Shown: positions 35,549-44,886, counted from the first letter of the stretch. The stretch: DNA of 64,000 bases from Lentzea flava (GCF_014648475.1 NZ_BMRE01000011.1:124001-188000), one strand, 5' to 3'. The notes: a model not told the origin generated them from the sequence alone. Translations and numbers: made by a program.

Positions 35549-36579
35549 CAGCTAGTAGGCCTCTTGGGTTTGCGGGCGGCTGGCTTCTTCTTGGCGGGCG
35601 TGGCCGTGGAAGCGCGCACCGTCGTCGGCTTCTTCTTCTCGGCCGCGACGACCGTCAGCTTCGGCTTCGGCGCGGGCTCCTCGGCCGGCTTGCGCACCGA
35701 CTGCTGTATTTCCTCGACCGCCGTCCACGCCGGGTTGGGCTCGGCCACCGGAGCAGGGGCCGATGCGGGGACCGGTTCGTCGGTGCGCGTCGCGATGCGC
35801 GTGGCGGCACGGCGCGACCAGCGGGTCGGGCGGGCGGCGCGGATCGGCTCGTCCACCGACGCCGTCGCGGAGGTCGAGACACGACGCGTGGGCGCCTTGA
35901 CGGCGGCACCGACCAGGAACAGCGTCGGGCGGTACAGCTTGTGCTGCTTCACCACCGACTCCAGCTCGCCGACCGTCGTGTGCACGACCAGTTCGTCGGC
36001 CTGGCTCACCTTGTACGCGACGACGACCGGGGTCTGTTCCGAGTACCCGCCCGCGAGCAGCTTCTCGACGAACTGGCCGGTGCGCGCGCCCGAGACCGTG
36101 GCGGCCATCGTGGTCTGCAGCGCGGCGAACTCCGCGACCAGCTCGCTGCTCTCCGGCGAGATCAGCACGGTCGACGAGGCCTCGGTCAGCGTGAGCTCGC
36201 GGCCGATCTTGGCGGCCGCTGCGGCGACGACGGACACGCCCGGCACGACGTCGACCTCGAGACCGAGACGCACGCACAGGTCGTGCTGCTCCTGCACACC
36301 ACCGCCGGTCGCGGCGTCACCCGCGTGCAGCCGGACGACCGTCTGCCGGGACGCGGCGGCACGGCGGTACAGGTCCGTGATCTCCTCCTGCGTGACGCGC
36401 GAGAAGTCGACCAGCTCGGCGTCGGCGCGGGCGTGCTCGCGGACGCACTCGGCGTCGATCGCGCTGGGAGCCCAGATGACGACGTCGGCTTCCGCGATGC
36501 GGCGCGCGCCTCGGAGAGTGATGAGGTCGGCGGCGCCCGGACCGGCGCCGACGAAAGAAACCCGACCGGTCGTCGTCAC
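35548..36579 (-). CDS. cobM: Precorrin-4 C11-methyltransferase with disordered tail
   Basis: A 343-residue CobM/CbiF. Residues 1-250 are the complete tetrapyrrole methylase (RVSFVGAGPGAADLITLRGA; VVRLHAGDAATGG; VPGVSVVAAAAA). The enzyme methylates C11 of precorrin-4. The last 95 residues are an Ala/Pro/Lys-rich tail ending KKKPAARKPKRPTS, histone-H1-like, which is not normal for CobM. The start lies 29 bases from the cobB stop. The stop shares one base with the next start. The tail could bind nucleic acid or partners; that is a guess. Confidence 0.9.
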   Translation of the reverse strand: MTTTGRVSFVGAGPGAADLITLRGARRIAEADVVIWAPSAIDAECVREHARADAELVDFSRVTQEEITDLYRRAAASRQTVVRLHAGDAATGGGVQEQHDLCVRLGLEVDVVPGVSVVAAAAAKIGRELTLTEASSTVLISPESSELVAEFAALQTTMAATVSGARTGQFVEKLLAGGYSEQTPVVVAYKVSQADELVVHTTVGELESVVKQHKLYRPTLFLVGAAVKAPTRRVSTSATASVDEPIRAARPTRWSRRAATRIATRTDEPVPASAPAPVAEPNPAWTAVEEIQQSVRKPAEEPAPKPKLTVVAAEKKKPTTVRASTATPAKKKPAARKPKRPTS

Positions 36580-36608
36580 GACAGCTCCACAGGGGTTCAG
36601 GCGAAGGC

Positions 36609-37985
36609 TTAGGCGAAGACCGTACCGTCTGCCGCCCCCGCCACGAACGGGTGGCAGGCCCGCACGAACCGGGCTACGGCTTCCGGATCACCGGCGGGGT
36701 GCGTGTGGAGGTACGACGCGTGCACTCCCCCTGCCACGAAACCCTCGGCCACGGGCCGGGAGTCGACGCCGCGCCAGTGCCACGCCGGTGGTGTCGAGTG
36801 CGGTGTGGACAGCTGGGTCCGGTGGAACTCGTGGCCGGTCACGCGGCTGCCGGGCGGGTGCAGCGGGGAACCTGTGGACGCGACGGCGTCGCGGTAGCCC
36901 AAGGTCAGCTTCGGCGTCATGAACCCGTCGGCGTCGAGCACGCCGCACATCGGGTGCCCGTCGAGCGATCTCGCGAGGTAGAGCAGCCCGCCGCACTCGG
37001 CGTGGACCGGAGCACCCGATCGAGCGAACCGGGCCACCGCCTCGCGCAACTTGACGTTGCCGGACAGCGCTTCCGCGTGCTGCTCCGGGAATCCGCCGGG
37101 CAGCACGAGACCCGCGGTGTCCTTCGGAAGATTTTCATCATTCAGCGGATCGACGACGGCCACGGCCGCGCCCGCCGCCTTGAGCACCTCGACGTGTTCC
37201 GCGTAGCCGAACGTGAAAGCCGCGCCGCCCGCCACGGCGATCAACGGCTCGTCGGCCACCGGTTCGACCTGGGGTTCCCACGCCGCCACGGCCATCGACG
37301 GCACTGACGACGCGAGCGCGCGCACCGCGTCGAGATCGACGTGCTTGGCCACCGCGGCGGCGATCGCGTCGACCGCCGCGACGGCTTCCTGGCCGTGCTC
37401 CGCCGCCGTGACGAGCCCCAGATGCCGTGAGGGCAAGGAGAACTGCGGGTCGCGCGGCAGCACGCCGAGCACGTCGAGGCCGACCTCGTCGCACGCCGAC
37501 CTGAGCACCTGCTCGTGCCGCTCGGAGCCGACCTGGTTGAGGATCACGCCGCCGAGCCGGACCGTCGGGTCGTAGCCGCGGAAGCCGTGCAGCAACGCCG
37601 CGAGCGACCGGCTCTGGCCCCTGGCGTCCACGACGAACAGCACCGGCGCGTTGATCAGCTTGGCGACGTGCGCGGTCGAGCCGACGCCCGCGGTGTCGAC
37701 GCGGCCGTCGAACAGTCCCATGACACCTTCGACCACGGCGATGTCGCAGCCCTTGGCGCCGTGCGCGAACAGGCCGGGGATCCGGTGCTCGCCGACGAGG
37801 ACCGGGTCGAGGTTGCGGCCCGGTCTGCCCGTCGCGAGCGAGTGGTAGCCGGGGTCGATGTAGTCGGGGCCGACCTTGAACGGCGCGACCCGTGACCCGG
37901 CGCGGCGCAAGGCGGCCATGAGGCCGGTCGCGACGGTGGTCTTGCCGCTGCCGGAGGCGGGGGCGGCGACGACCAGCCGGTTCAC
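36609..37985 (-). CDS. cobB: Cobyrinate a,c-diamide synthase
   Basis: A 458-residue CobB/CbiA. The N-terminal P-loop ATPase has APASGSGKTTVATGLM, GPDYIDPGYH and VVEGVMGLFDG. The C-terminal glutamine amidotransferase domain has PGGFPEQHAEAL and the nucleophile in HAECGGLLYLA. It amidates the a and c carboxylates of (hydrogeno)cobyrinic acid using glutamine and ATP. GTG 37985 overlaps the cobO stop by four bases. It is part of the overlapping cob operon. Confidence 0.95.
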   Translation of the reverse strand: MNRLVVAAPASGSGKTTVATGLMAALRRAGSRVAPFKVGPDYIDPGYHSLATGRPGRNLDPVLVGEHRIPGLFAHGAKGCDIAVVEGVMGLFDGRVDTAGVGSTAHVAKLINAPVLFVVDARGQSRSLAALLHGFRGYDPTVRLGGVILNQVGSERHEQVLRSACDEVGLDVLGVLPRDPQFSLPSRHLGLVTAAEHGQEAVAAVDAIAAAVAKHVDLDAVRALASSVPSMAVAAWEPQVEPVADEPLIAVAGGAAFTFGYAEHVEVLKAAGAAVAVVDPLNDENLPKDTAGLVLPGGFPEQHAEALSGNVKLREAVARFARSGAPVHAECGGLLYLARSLDGHPMCGVLDADGFMTPKLTLGYRDAVASTGSPLHPPGSRVTGHEFHRTQLSTPHSTPPAWHWRGVDSRPVAEGFVAGGVHASYLHTHPAGDPEAVARFVRACHPFVAGAADGTVFA

Positions 37986-38596
37986 CACTCGATCCCCCGC
38001 TGGCCCTTCTGCCCGGCGTCCATCGGGTGCTTGACCTTGGTCATCTCCACCACCAGGTCGGCGGCGTCGATCAGCTGCTGCGGCGCGTACCGGCCGGTGA
38101 TCACGACGTGCTGGTGGCCCGGGCGGTCGACCAGCGTCCGCACGACCTCGTCGACGTCGATCCAGCCCCAGTGCAACGGGTAGGTGAACTCGTCGAGCAC
38201 GTAGAAGCCGTGACGTTCGGCCTGCAGGCGGCGGGCGATCTCCTCCCAGCCCTCCCTGGCGGCCGCGGCGTGGTCTTCCTCGGTGCCCTGCTTGCGCGAC
38301 CAGGACCAGCCCTCGCCCATCTTGTGCCACTCGACGGCGCCGCCCTCGCCGGTCTCGTCGTGCAACCGGCCGAGCGCCTTGAACGCGGACTCCTCGCCGA
38401 CCTTCCACTTGGCGGACTTCACGAACTGGAACACGCCGATGTCCCAGCCCTGGTTCCAGCCGCGCAACGCCATGCCGAACGCCGACGTCGACTTCCCCTT
38501 CATCTCACCGGTGTGCAGCATGAGCAACGGCCGGTTGCGGCGCTGGCGCGTCGTCAGGCCGTCCTTGGGCACCTCGGTGGGCTGTCCCTGTGGCAC
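37982..38596 (-). CDS. cobO: Cob(I)yrinic acid a,c-diamide adenosyltransferase
   Basis: A 204-residue CobO/BtuR-type ATP:corrinoid adenosyltransferase. The P-loop HTGEMKGKSTSAFG is near residue 28, and FVKSAKWKVGEESAF, WSWSRKQGTEEDHAAA and DEFTYPLHWGWID are family landmarks. It forms the cobalt-carbon bond with the adenosyl group. The start is GTG (VPQGQPTEVPKD). It sits between the chelatase-like gene and cobB with tight spacing (12 bases upstream and a four-base overlap downstream). Confidence 0.96.
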   Translation of the reverse strand: MPQGQPTEVPKDGLTTRQRRNRPLLMLHTGEMKGKSTSAFGMALRGWNQGWDIGVFQFVKSAKWKVGEESAFKALGRLHDETGEGGAVEWHKMGEGWSWSRKQGTEEDHAAAAREGWEEIARRLQAERHGFYVLDEFTYPLHWGWIDVDEVVRTLVDRPGHQHVVITGRYAPQQLIDAADLVVEMTKVKHPMDAGQKGQRGIEW

Positions 38597-38608
38597 TGGG
38601 TTTTCTCC

Positions 38609-40510
38609 TTACGCGGCGCGGACGACGCCGGCGAGGTGGTCGGCGCTGAGGTGGTCGAGTCGGACGCAGGTGCCCTGCAACGCCTCGGCGATCTTCTGCG
38701 CGAGGCCGAGGCGGATGTGGCCCTGTTCGCAGTCGACGACCACGACGGCGGTCTGTTCGAGCAGGCTCGCGGCCTTGAGCGCGTCCTTCGTCGGGTCGCC
38801 GCCGAGTCCGGACGACGTGGCCCTGCCGTCGGTGAGCAGGACGACGAGCGGGCGCTTGCGCGGGTCGCGCAGCCGTTCGATCTCCAGGATCTTGTGCGCC
38901 TTGAGGATGCCGTCCGCGAGCGGAGTCCTGCCGCCGGTGCGCATCTTCTTGAGCCGGGTCGCGGCCGCGTCGACGGAAGTGGTTGGCGGCAAAGCGACTT
39001 CGGCCGTCTGGCCGCGGAACGTGACCACGCCGACCTTGTCCCTGCGCTGATAGGCGTCGCGCAGGAGCGACACGACAGCGCCGCTGACCGCCGACATCCG
39101 CTGGCGTGCGGCCATCGAGCCCGAGGCGTCGACGACGAACAGGATGAGGTTGGACTCCTTGCCTTCCCGCACGGCCTTGCGCAGGTCCTTCGCGGTCAGG
39201 AGGAGCCCGGGACCGCTGCGGCCGCGCGCCTGCTGGTGCGGTGCGGCGGTGGTGAGGGTGTCGACGAGGTGCAGGCCACTTCCATCCACTGTGGACGAAC
39301 GGACGATCCTGCCGGTGCGGGCACGGGCCCTGGAACGCTTGCCGGGCGCGCCTTCGCCGACGCCGGGAACCTCCAGCAACCGCGCCTTGAACGCCGGTGC
39401 GGGTTCCGGAGCAGGGCGGTCGCCCGGCGCGTTGCCGTTGCCCGCCGGGCCTTCCTGCGGCTCGGGCAGCTCGCCACCGCCGGGACCGTCGTCGTCCGGG
39501 CCGTCTGGTTCGCCGGCGTGCTCGGCCGCCTGCCGCATGGCGTCCTCGAGCTGCTGCTCCTCGATGCCGGGCTCGTCGAACGGGTCGCGGCGGCGCCGGT
39601 GCGGCAGGGCGAGCCGGACCGCCGTCTCGACGTCGGTCTCCTCGACCTCGGTCGCCCCGCGCCAGGCCGCGTGGGCGGTGGCGGCACGGGCGACGACGAG
39701 GTCCGCGCGCATGCCGTCGACCTCGAAAGCCGCACAGACAGCGGCGATCCTGCGCAGCTCACTATCCGGAAGGGACACTCGGGGCAGCTTGGCGCGCGCG
39801 TCGGTGATCCGCTGCTTCAGCGCGGCGTCCTCGTCGGCCCACTTCGCGGCGAACGTCACCGGGTCGGCCTCGTAGGCGAGCCGGCGCCGGATCACCTCGG
39901 TGCGCACGCCGACGTCCCGCGCCGCCTTGACCGCGACCGTGAGCCCGAACCGGTCGAGCAGCTGCGGCCGCAGCTCGCCCTCCTCGGGGTTCATGGTGCC
40001 GACCAGCAGGAACTGCGACGGGTGCGACACCGAGACGCCTTCGCGTTCGACGTGCGCGCGTCCCATCGCGGCGGCGTCGAGCAGCAGGTCGACGAGGTGG
40101 TCGTGCAGCAGGTTGACCTCGTCGACGTAGAGCACGCCCCGGTGCGCGGCCGCGAGCAGACCGGGCTGGAACGCCCGGACGCCTTCGGTCAGCGCCTTCT
40201 CCAGGTCGAGCGACCCGACCAGCCGGTCCTCGGTGGCACCGACGGGCAGCTCGACGAGCCGTGCGGGCCTGCGCTCGCTGCCGTCGTGCGGCGCGTCGGG
40301 GCAGTCGGTGGTGCCGGGCGCGCAGCCGAAGCGGCAGTGCTTCGAGACGTCCAGCTCAGGCAGGAGTGCGGCCAGGGCACGCACGATCGTCGACTTCGCG
40401 GTCCCCTTCTCGCCGCGCACGAGAACACCGCCGATGCCGGGGTGCACGGCGTTCAGCAGCAGGGCCAGGCGGAGGTCGTCATGTCCGACGACAGCCGAAA
40501 AGGGGAACAT
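38609..40510 (-). CDS. Magnesium chelatase ChlI/ChlD-type fusion (cobalt chelation)
   Basis: A 633-residue fusion of an AAA+ ChlI domain and a von Willebrand A ChlD domain. The AAA part has [16 protein letters not shown], Walker [10 protein letters not shown] and Walker [12 protein letters not shown]. An acidic/Pro/Gly linker lies at about 335-385. The VWA domain has a MIDAS site DASGSMAAR near residue 460 and DGRATSSG. In this operon it most likely powers cobalt insertion together with CobN, which is not in the window. ATG 40510 (MFPFSAVVG) is the family start. It is the first gene behind the cobalamin riboswitch. Confidence 0.9.
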   Translation of the reverse strand: MFPFSAVVGHDDLRLALLLNAVHPGIGGVLVRGEKGTAKSTIVRALAALLPELDVSKHCRFGCAPGTTDCPDAPHDGSERRPARLVELPVGATEDRLVGSLDLEKALTEGVRAFQPGLLAAAHRGVLYVDEVNLLHDHLVDLLLDAAAMGRAHVEREGVSVSHPSQFLLVGTMNPEEGELRPQLLDRFGLTVAVKAARDVGVRTEVIRRRLAYEADPVTFAAKWADEDAALKQRITDARAKLPRVSLPDSELRRIAAVCAAFEVDGMRADLVVARAATAHAAWRGATEVEETDVETAVRLALPHRRRRDPFDEPGIEEQQLEDAMRQAAEHAGEPDGPDDDGPGGGELPEPQEGPAGNGNAPGDRPAPEPAPAFKARLLEVPGVGEGAPGKRSRARARTGRIVRSSTVDGSGLHLVDTLTTAAPHQQARGRSGPGLLLTAKDLRKAVREGKESNLILFVVDASGSMAARQRMSAVSGAVVSLLRDAYQRRDKVGVVTFRGQTAEVALPPTTSVDAAATRLKKMRTGGRTPLADGILKAHKILEIERLRDPRKRPLVVLLTDGRATSSGLGGDPTKDALKAASLLEQTAVVVVDCEQGHIRLGLAQKIAEALQGTCVRLDHLSADHLAGVVRAA

Positions 40511-40549
40511 GCTCCAGGGAGTCCTTCCTCGGGTGTCCACGCCCGTGTC

Positions 40550-40695
40550 CGGTCGAGTAAGAGGGGGACGAGTTCCTGACTCCCGGATTCGGTCCGGTCA
40601 CAGTCGCGGGCACGGCGCCGGATTCGCACCGGCTTCCTCGCGCTCCCCTCACAGCCCCGGCATCGTCGCATTTCGCACCTGCCGGTCCAACAGCC
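40550..40695 (-). promoter_or_regulatory. Cobalamin riboswitch
   Basis: On the minus strand the RNA reads GAAGCCGGTGCGAATCCGGC followed by GCCGTGCCCGCGACTGTGA, the conserved core of the adenosylcobalamin riboswitch with the B12 box (here a CGACTGT variant of CCACTGT). An upstream stem and a downstream GGGAGTCAGGAACTC element complete it. It ends about 40 bases before the chelatase start, so it can control translation or transcription of the cob operon in response to B12. Exact limits are estimated by eye. Confidence 0.9.
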
Positions 40696-40809
40696 AGGTG
40701 AGTTACGTCGCGTCACGAATGCGGTATAGTCAGCAGTGCGCAGTCGCACTAGCGCTGCGAAGTGGACCCGGCAGCCTTCCGGACGGTGGGTGGGCCGGGT
40801 TTCGCGCAT

Positions 40810-41334
40810 TCAGACGACCTTCACCGTCGTGACCAGAGGCTGAACGCGTTTCTTCCACTGGCCGCCCCGATGCCAACACCAGGCGATCGCGTCCGGCAAC
40901 GCGAGCAAGGGTTCCTCGTGGGCGCGATGGTGCCGGTAGACGAGGTCGTCCTGGCAGCCGAGTTCGCGGACGCACCGGTAGAGCAGCTTCTTGTCCGCTT
41001 CCAGGATCGAGTCGTCCTGCTCGAGAACGAGCATCGACGCATCGGATTCCGCCAGGTCGGCGACCAGCTGAACGAGGCACGCATCGCGCTGTCGTCGGCG
41101 AGCATGCGCTGACCCGTCGTAGATCACGACTTCCGGCGCGAGCTCGACGACGGCGTCGAGAATCTGCTTCCGCCGCTGATCCGACTCCTTGTGGAAGTGG
41201 ATGCGCCGCTGGTTGCCCATGATCAGTCCACGCATCGTGCGACGGGCAGCCACCAGATCACCTGACAAAACCACGGCTGCTGTGACCAGGTACCCCTTCT
41301 CCTTGGTCTCGTCGACGAACACGTGGGCGGTCAT
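40810..41334 (-). CDS. DUF3800-like protein, unknown function
   Basis: A 174-residue protein. The start MTAHVFVDETKEKGYLVTAAVV resembles DUF3800, whose members begin with a D-E pair after a beta strand in an RNase H-like fold. The middle has RIHFHKESDQRRKQILDAV and the end LLALPDAIAWCWHRGGQWKKR, which recurs in actinobacterial members. It may be a nuclease-fold protein, but no function is known. It stands alone: 81 bases from the aldolase-like gene upstream, and the riboswitch region begins 115 bases downstream. Confidence 0.65.
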   Translation of the reverse strand: MTAHVFVDETKEKGYLVTAAVVLSGDLVAARRTMRGLIMGNQRRIHFHKESDQRRKQILDAVVELAPEVVIYDGSAHARRRQRDACLVQLVADLAESDASMLVLEQDDSILEADKKLLYRCVRELGCQDDLVYRHHRAHEEPLLALPDAIAWCWHRGGQWKKRVQPLVTTVKVV

Positions 41335-41415
41335 GCCCGGCCTGCCTCCTGGTCACACATCGCGGAGACCTGATCGTGACAGAAGGCATCGAGACACGAT
41401 CGGGCGATGCGCCGG

Positions 41416-42378
41416 CTACAGCAGGCTCTGGAACTCCTCCCAAGCCTCGCGAACCTCGTCCGCCGTCCACTCCAGCGCGGGCCCCGCCACCGTGATCTCC
41501 GTCTTCGCGAGCTGCCCGTCCCGCCAGAACCCGCCCAGGAACTTCCCGCTCACCTCGGTCAGCCGAGCCGGATCACCGGGCAGGTGCAACGCGAACTGGT
41601 GGGTGTGCGGCTCGGGCAACCCCATCGCGCCGGCCACGACCTTCGCGTGCTCCACGTACGCGCCCAGCCGCGGTAACACGGTGTCCAGCCCGTGCAACGC
41701 CGACAGCGCCGCCGGCCACTGCTGGAACAGCATGCCGCCGTACCGGTGCCGCCACACGCGGGCCTGGTCGACGAAGTCCTGGGTGCCGGCGAGCGCCGCG
41801 CCGGAGATGCCCTCCAGCGACTTGTAGAACGACACGTACACCGAGTCGAAGAGCCCTGCGATCTCCTCCAGCGGCTTGCCCAGGCCGAACGTGCTCTCCC
41901 ACAGCCGGGCGCCGTCCAGATGCACCACCGCGTCGCGTTCGCGGGCCAGGTCGACGATCGAGGTCAGCTCGTCCCAGGTCGGCAGAACGAATCCGGCCTC
42001 GCGGTCCGGCACCTCCACCAGCAGCGTGCCGAACGGCTCCGGGCAGGTGCCCACCTCCGAGTTGCGGACCTTGATCGGGCGCAGGCCCGACAGGACCGTC
42101 AGGGCGTCGTCCTCGTGGTTGAGCGGGTGCGCCAGGGGGTGCATCGCCACGATCGGGTTGTGGGTGCGGTCGGCCCAGCACCTCAGGGCGATCTGTTGCG
42201 CCATGGTTCCGGTCGGCACGAACAGCGCCGCCTCGGTGCCCAGGAGCTGCGCCACCCGTGACTCCAGTGCGCTCACCGGGCCGCCCTCGCCGTAGCGGTC
42301 CGGGTCGACGTCCGGCACCGGGCCGAGCATCTCCAGCAGCGACTTCTTCCGGACTCCCGAGAGCTGGCGGTTCATCAC
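41416..42378 (-). CDS. Threonine aldolase-like PLP beta-eliminating lyase
   Basis: A 320-residue fold-type I PLP enzyme of the low-specificity threonine aldolase / beta-eliminating lyase family. The lysine that binds PLP is in SFYKSLEGISGAAL, the Asp in VVHLDGARLWES, and the N-terminal FVPTGTMAQQIAL holds the phosphate. It would cleave beta-hydroxy amino acids to glycine and an aldehyde; the true substrate is unknown. The start (MMNRQLSGVRKKSL) lies seven bases from the stop of the upstream tetR gene, so it probably shares that gene's promoter and repression. Confidence 0.87.
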   Translation of the reverse strand: MMNRQLSGVRKKSLLEMLGPVPDVDPDRYGEGGPVSALESRVAQLLGTEAALFVPTGTMAQQIALRCWADRTHNPIVAMHPLAHPLNHEDDALTVLSGLRPIKVRNSEVGTCPEPFGTLLVEVPDREAGFVLPTWDELTSIVDLARERDAVVHLDGARLWESTFGLGKPLEEIAGLFDSVYVSFYKSLEGISGAALAGTQDFVDQARVWRHRYGGMLFQQWPAALSALHGLDTVLPRLGAYVEHAKVVAGAMGLPEPHTHQFALHLPGDPARLTEVSGKFLGGFWRDGQLAKTEITVAGPALEWTADEVREAWEEFQSLL

Positions 42379-42385
42379 CCCGGCA

Positions 42386-42898
42386 TCAAACCCCAGCCGC
42401 CAGCGTGTCCGCGAGTGAGATAACGCCCGCGCGGATCTCGTCGGCGGTCATGCCCTGGTCGAGCAGGAACGCGATCTGTTCGCCGCGCAGCACGGCCAGC
42501 AGCGCGTGGGCGTTGAAGGTCGAGCCGACCAACCGCGCCAGGCGGTCGACGGTGAGCTGGAAGTTGGCCTCGCAGCTGCGCGCCGAGGTCCGTTCGACGG
42601 CGATGACCAGCGGCAACGACGCCAGCACGTGGTCGAACAGCTGGCCGGCGAACTCCCCTGCGGTGCGGACGTCCAGCGAGGCGACCTGGTGCCACGACGC
42701 CGCTGTCGAGTCCACGACGGCCTGGATCAGGCCCGCCTTGTCGCCGAACCTGCGGAACACCGTGCCCTTCCCGACGCCGGCCGCGGCGGCCACGTCGTCG
42801 ATCGAGACGGCGTCGATGCCGCGTTCGCGGATCAGCTCGGTGGCCGCCGCCAGGAGCGCGGCTCGGTTGCGGGCGGCGTCGGCGCGTTCCACGGGCAC
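42386..42898 (-). CDS. TetR family repressor
   Basis: A 170-residue TetR regulator. The helix-turn-helix lies at about residues 10-50 (LLAAATELIRERGIDAVSID, then DVAAAAGVGKGTVFRRFGDK). The C-terminal ligand domain is short and helical. It is divergent from a quinone oxidoreductase gene across 75 bases that contain two palindromes and a TTGACA/TATAGT promoter, so it very likely represses the oxidoreductase and itself. The aldolase-like gene follows seven bases after its stop. Confidence 0.92.
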   Translation of the reverse strand: MPVERADAARNRAALLAAATELIRERGIDAVSIDDVAAAAGVGKGTVFRRFGDKAGLIQAVVDSTAASWHQVASLDVRTAGEFAGQLFDHVLASLPLVIAVERTSARSCEANFQLTVDRLARLVGSTFNAHALLAVLRGEQIAFLLDQGMTADEIRAGVISLADTLAAGV

Positions 42899-42902
42899 TC
42901 CC

Positions 42903-42954
42903 TTGACACAAGCGGACCGATGGTCCGTATAGTAGCAACCGGACCGACGGTCCG
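42903..42954 (+). promoter_or_regulatory. Promoter with two TetR-type operators
   Basis: TTGACA (42903-42908) and TATAGT (42928-42933) form a near-consensus promoter for the oxidoreductase gene. The palindrome CGGACCGATGGTCCG (42913-42927) fills the 19-base spacer. A second copy, CGGACCGACGGTCCG (42940-42954), lies just downstream of the -10. Binding of the adjacent TetR at either would block polymerase. Confidence 0.87.
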
Positions 42955-42973
42955 CTTATTGGGGAGGAAGACG

Positions 42974-43807
42974 ATGAAGGCAGTGCGGTTCCACGAGTTC
43001 GGCGGGCCCGAGGTGCTCCGGGTCGAGGAGGTGCCGGATCCGGTCGGCGACACGCTCGTCGACGTCACCGCGATCGGGCTCAACTACGGCGAGACGGTCA
43101 TCCGGCGCGGCAAGGGGCGCGAGCTGTTCCCCTGGTATCCGGGGCCGAGCCTGCCCGCGGTGCTGGGGTCGGAGGTCGTGGGCGTCACGCAGGACGGGCG
43201 GCGGGTCATGGGCGTGCCGCGCGACGGTGCCTACGCCACGAAAGCCGTCATCGAGAACCCGATCGACGTGCCCGACGACGTCAGCGACCACGAGGCGCTC
43301 GCGCTGTTGCTGCAGGGCACCACGGCCGTCGCCGCGACCAAGGCCGTGCGCATCCAGCCCGGTGATCGCGTGCTGGTCGAGGCGGCGTCCGGCGGTGTCG
43401 GGAGTCTGCTCGTGCAGCTCGCGCAACGAGCGGGAGCGACGGTGCTGCAGGCGTCCAGCAAGGGCGGCATCGGCTACGACTGGGACGGCCTGGAGCCGGT
43501 GGACGTGGTGTTCGAGTCGATCGGCGGCGCGGTCGGAAGGCGGGCGTTCGAGCTGCTCAAGGACGGTGTCGGACGGATGGTCGTGTTCGGGTACGCCAGC
43601 GGTGAGCCGTTGGACGTCACGGCGAGCGACATCTTCCGCAAGGGCGTGGCGGTCATGGGACTGCCGCAGAACACCACGCCCGAGGAGGTGCTCGGGATGG
43701 GACTGAAGCCGGTGCTCGGCGACGTCTACCGGCTCGACGAGATCGCCGAGGCGCACCGAGCACTCGAAGCCCGCACCACGAAGGGCAAGCTCATCGCTCG
43801 ACCATGA
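42974..43807 (+). CDS. Zinc-independent quinone oxidoreductase (MDR family)
   Basis: A 277-residue medium-chain dehydrogenase/reductase of the quinone oxidoreductase type. It begins MKAVRFHEFGGPEVLRVEEVP and has the NADPH loop EAASGGVGSLLVQLAQRAGA. The zinc ligands of alcohol dehydrogenases are absent. It is about 40 residues shorter than most relatives; the shortening is around the segment after QASSKGG. It would reduce quinones or enones with NADPH. The GGGGAGGAAG site precedes ATG 42974. Expression should respond to the ligand of the divergent TetR. Confidence 0.9.
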   Translation: MKAVRFHEFGGPEVLRVEEVPDPVGDTLVDVTAIGLNYGETVIRRGKGRELFPWYPGPSLPAVLGSEVVGVTQDGRRVMGVPRDGAYATKAVIENPIDVPDDVSDHEALALLLQGTTAVAATKAVRIQPGDRVLVEAASGGVGSLLVQLAQRAGATVLQASSKGGIGYDWDGLEPVDVVFESIGGAVGRRAFELLKDGVGRMVVFGYASGEPLDVTASDIFRKGVAVMGLPQNTTPEEVLGMGLKPVLGDVYRLDEIAEAHRALEARTTKGKLIARP

Positions 43808-44858
43808 CGGACTTCGGCGCGCGGAACGACAGCAGCTGAAGCCACTCCGTGGAGCCCACCAGCCGCAACGACGGCTCGTGCGCGGCCACGGTGCGCAGCA
43901 CCACCGCCGCCTCCAGCCGCGCCAGCCCGGCGCCGAGGCAGAAGTGGCGGCCGTAGCCGAAAGCCAGGTGCCGCGGGTCGCTTTCCTTGCCGCTCAACAA
44001 CAACACGAGCTCGGCACCGGCAGGAACGCGCACCCCGGACAGCACCACCTCACGAGCGGTGAGCCGGCGCCACGTCACCACGGGCGTGTCGGTCCGCAGC
44101 ACGTCCTCCACGAACGACTCGGCGACACCGGGCTCTGGCAGCCGCGCCCACAGCTCACGGTCCTGCAACGCCCGGCGCAACGCCGTGGAGAGCAGCTGGG
44201 TCGTCGTCTCCTGACCCGCGATCAGCAGGAAGTAGCACAGGCCCGCGGCGTCCTCCGCGGACACACCGGCGTCGGCGAGCGCGCAGAACAGCTCGCCGTC
44301 GCGCGCGTGGTAGCGCTTGGTCAGCCACTGGTGGAAGTCGCCGACGTCGTCGACCAGCTCCAGCTGTCGTTCGCGGGAGATGTTCCCCCAGAAGAACTCC
44401 AGCGAGCCGGTGCTCCAGCGCTTCAACGTCGGGATGTCGACGTTCTCCAGGCCGAGCAGCTCCATCAGCACGATCGCCGGCAGGTCCCAGGCGAGCGAGC
44501 GCACGAGATCTGAGCCACCCAACCGTTCCAAAACGAGGGCACGGATGCGAGGCTCCGCAGCGGCGACGCGGGCGGGTGTGAAGAACGACGCGACCAGCCG
44601 GCGCAGGCTCGCGTGCGACGCGGATCCGTTGTTCGCGAGAGTCGGCGGCAGGGAGAACCTGGCCCTCACCAGGGCGCGCAGTGCCGCGGGTGCCACCGGG
44701 GTCACGGCGGTCAGTGCATTGTCGGGCAGATACGTGACCGGATCTGCCAGCACCGCGCGCACGTCGTCGTAGTCCGACACCACCCAGCGGCCGTCGCAGA
44801 ACTGCACCGGCGAGGTGAGTTCGGCACGCGTGAAGGTGAACAGGTCCACGGACGGCAC
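43791..44858 (-). CDS. Cytochrome P450
   Basis: A 355-residue bacterial class I P450. The I-helix has LIAGQETTTQLL, the ExxR helix region is shortened but FVEDVLRTDTPV is present, and the heme loop is FGYGRHFCLGAGLARLE with the axial cysteine. It is on the short side (most are about 400 residues); the N-terminal 40 or so residues are missing compared with CYP107-type enzymes. It needs ferredoxin partners, not seen here. It faces a KAPA synthase-like gene across 28 bases. Its 3' end overlaps the oxidoreductase gene by 17 bases. Confidence 0.9.
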   Translation of the reverse strand: MPSVDLFTFTRAELTSPVQFCDGRWVVSDYDDVRAVLADPVTYLPDNALTAVTPVAPAALRALVRARFSLPPTLANNGSASHASLRRLVASFFTPARVAAAEPRIRALVLERLGGSDLVRSLAWDLPAIVLMELLGLENVDIPTLKRWSTGSLEFFWGNISRERQLELVDDVGDFHQWLTKRYHARDGELFCALADAGVSAEDAAGLCYFLLIAGQETTTQLLSTALRRALQDRELWARLPEPGVAESFVEDVLRTDTPVVTWRRLTAREVVLSGVRVPAGAELVLLLSGKESDPRHLAFGYGRHFCLGAGLARLEAAVVLRTVAAHEPSLRLVGSTEWLQLLSFRAPKSVMVER

Positions 44859-44886
44859 GCTAGTCGGCGGATGGGAGACTCAGGCG

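Noticed and set aside
33834..36922. Plus-strand open frames opposite the cobalamin genes
   Set aside because: They are shadows of cbiG, cobL and cobM, which are conserved and overlap each other in operon fashion.
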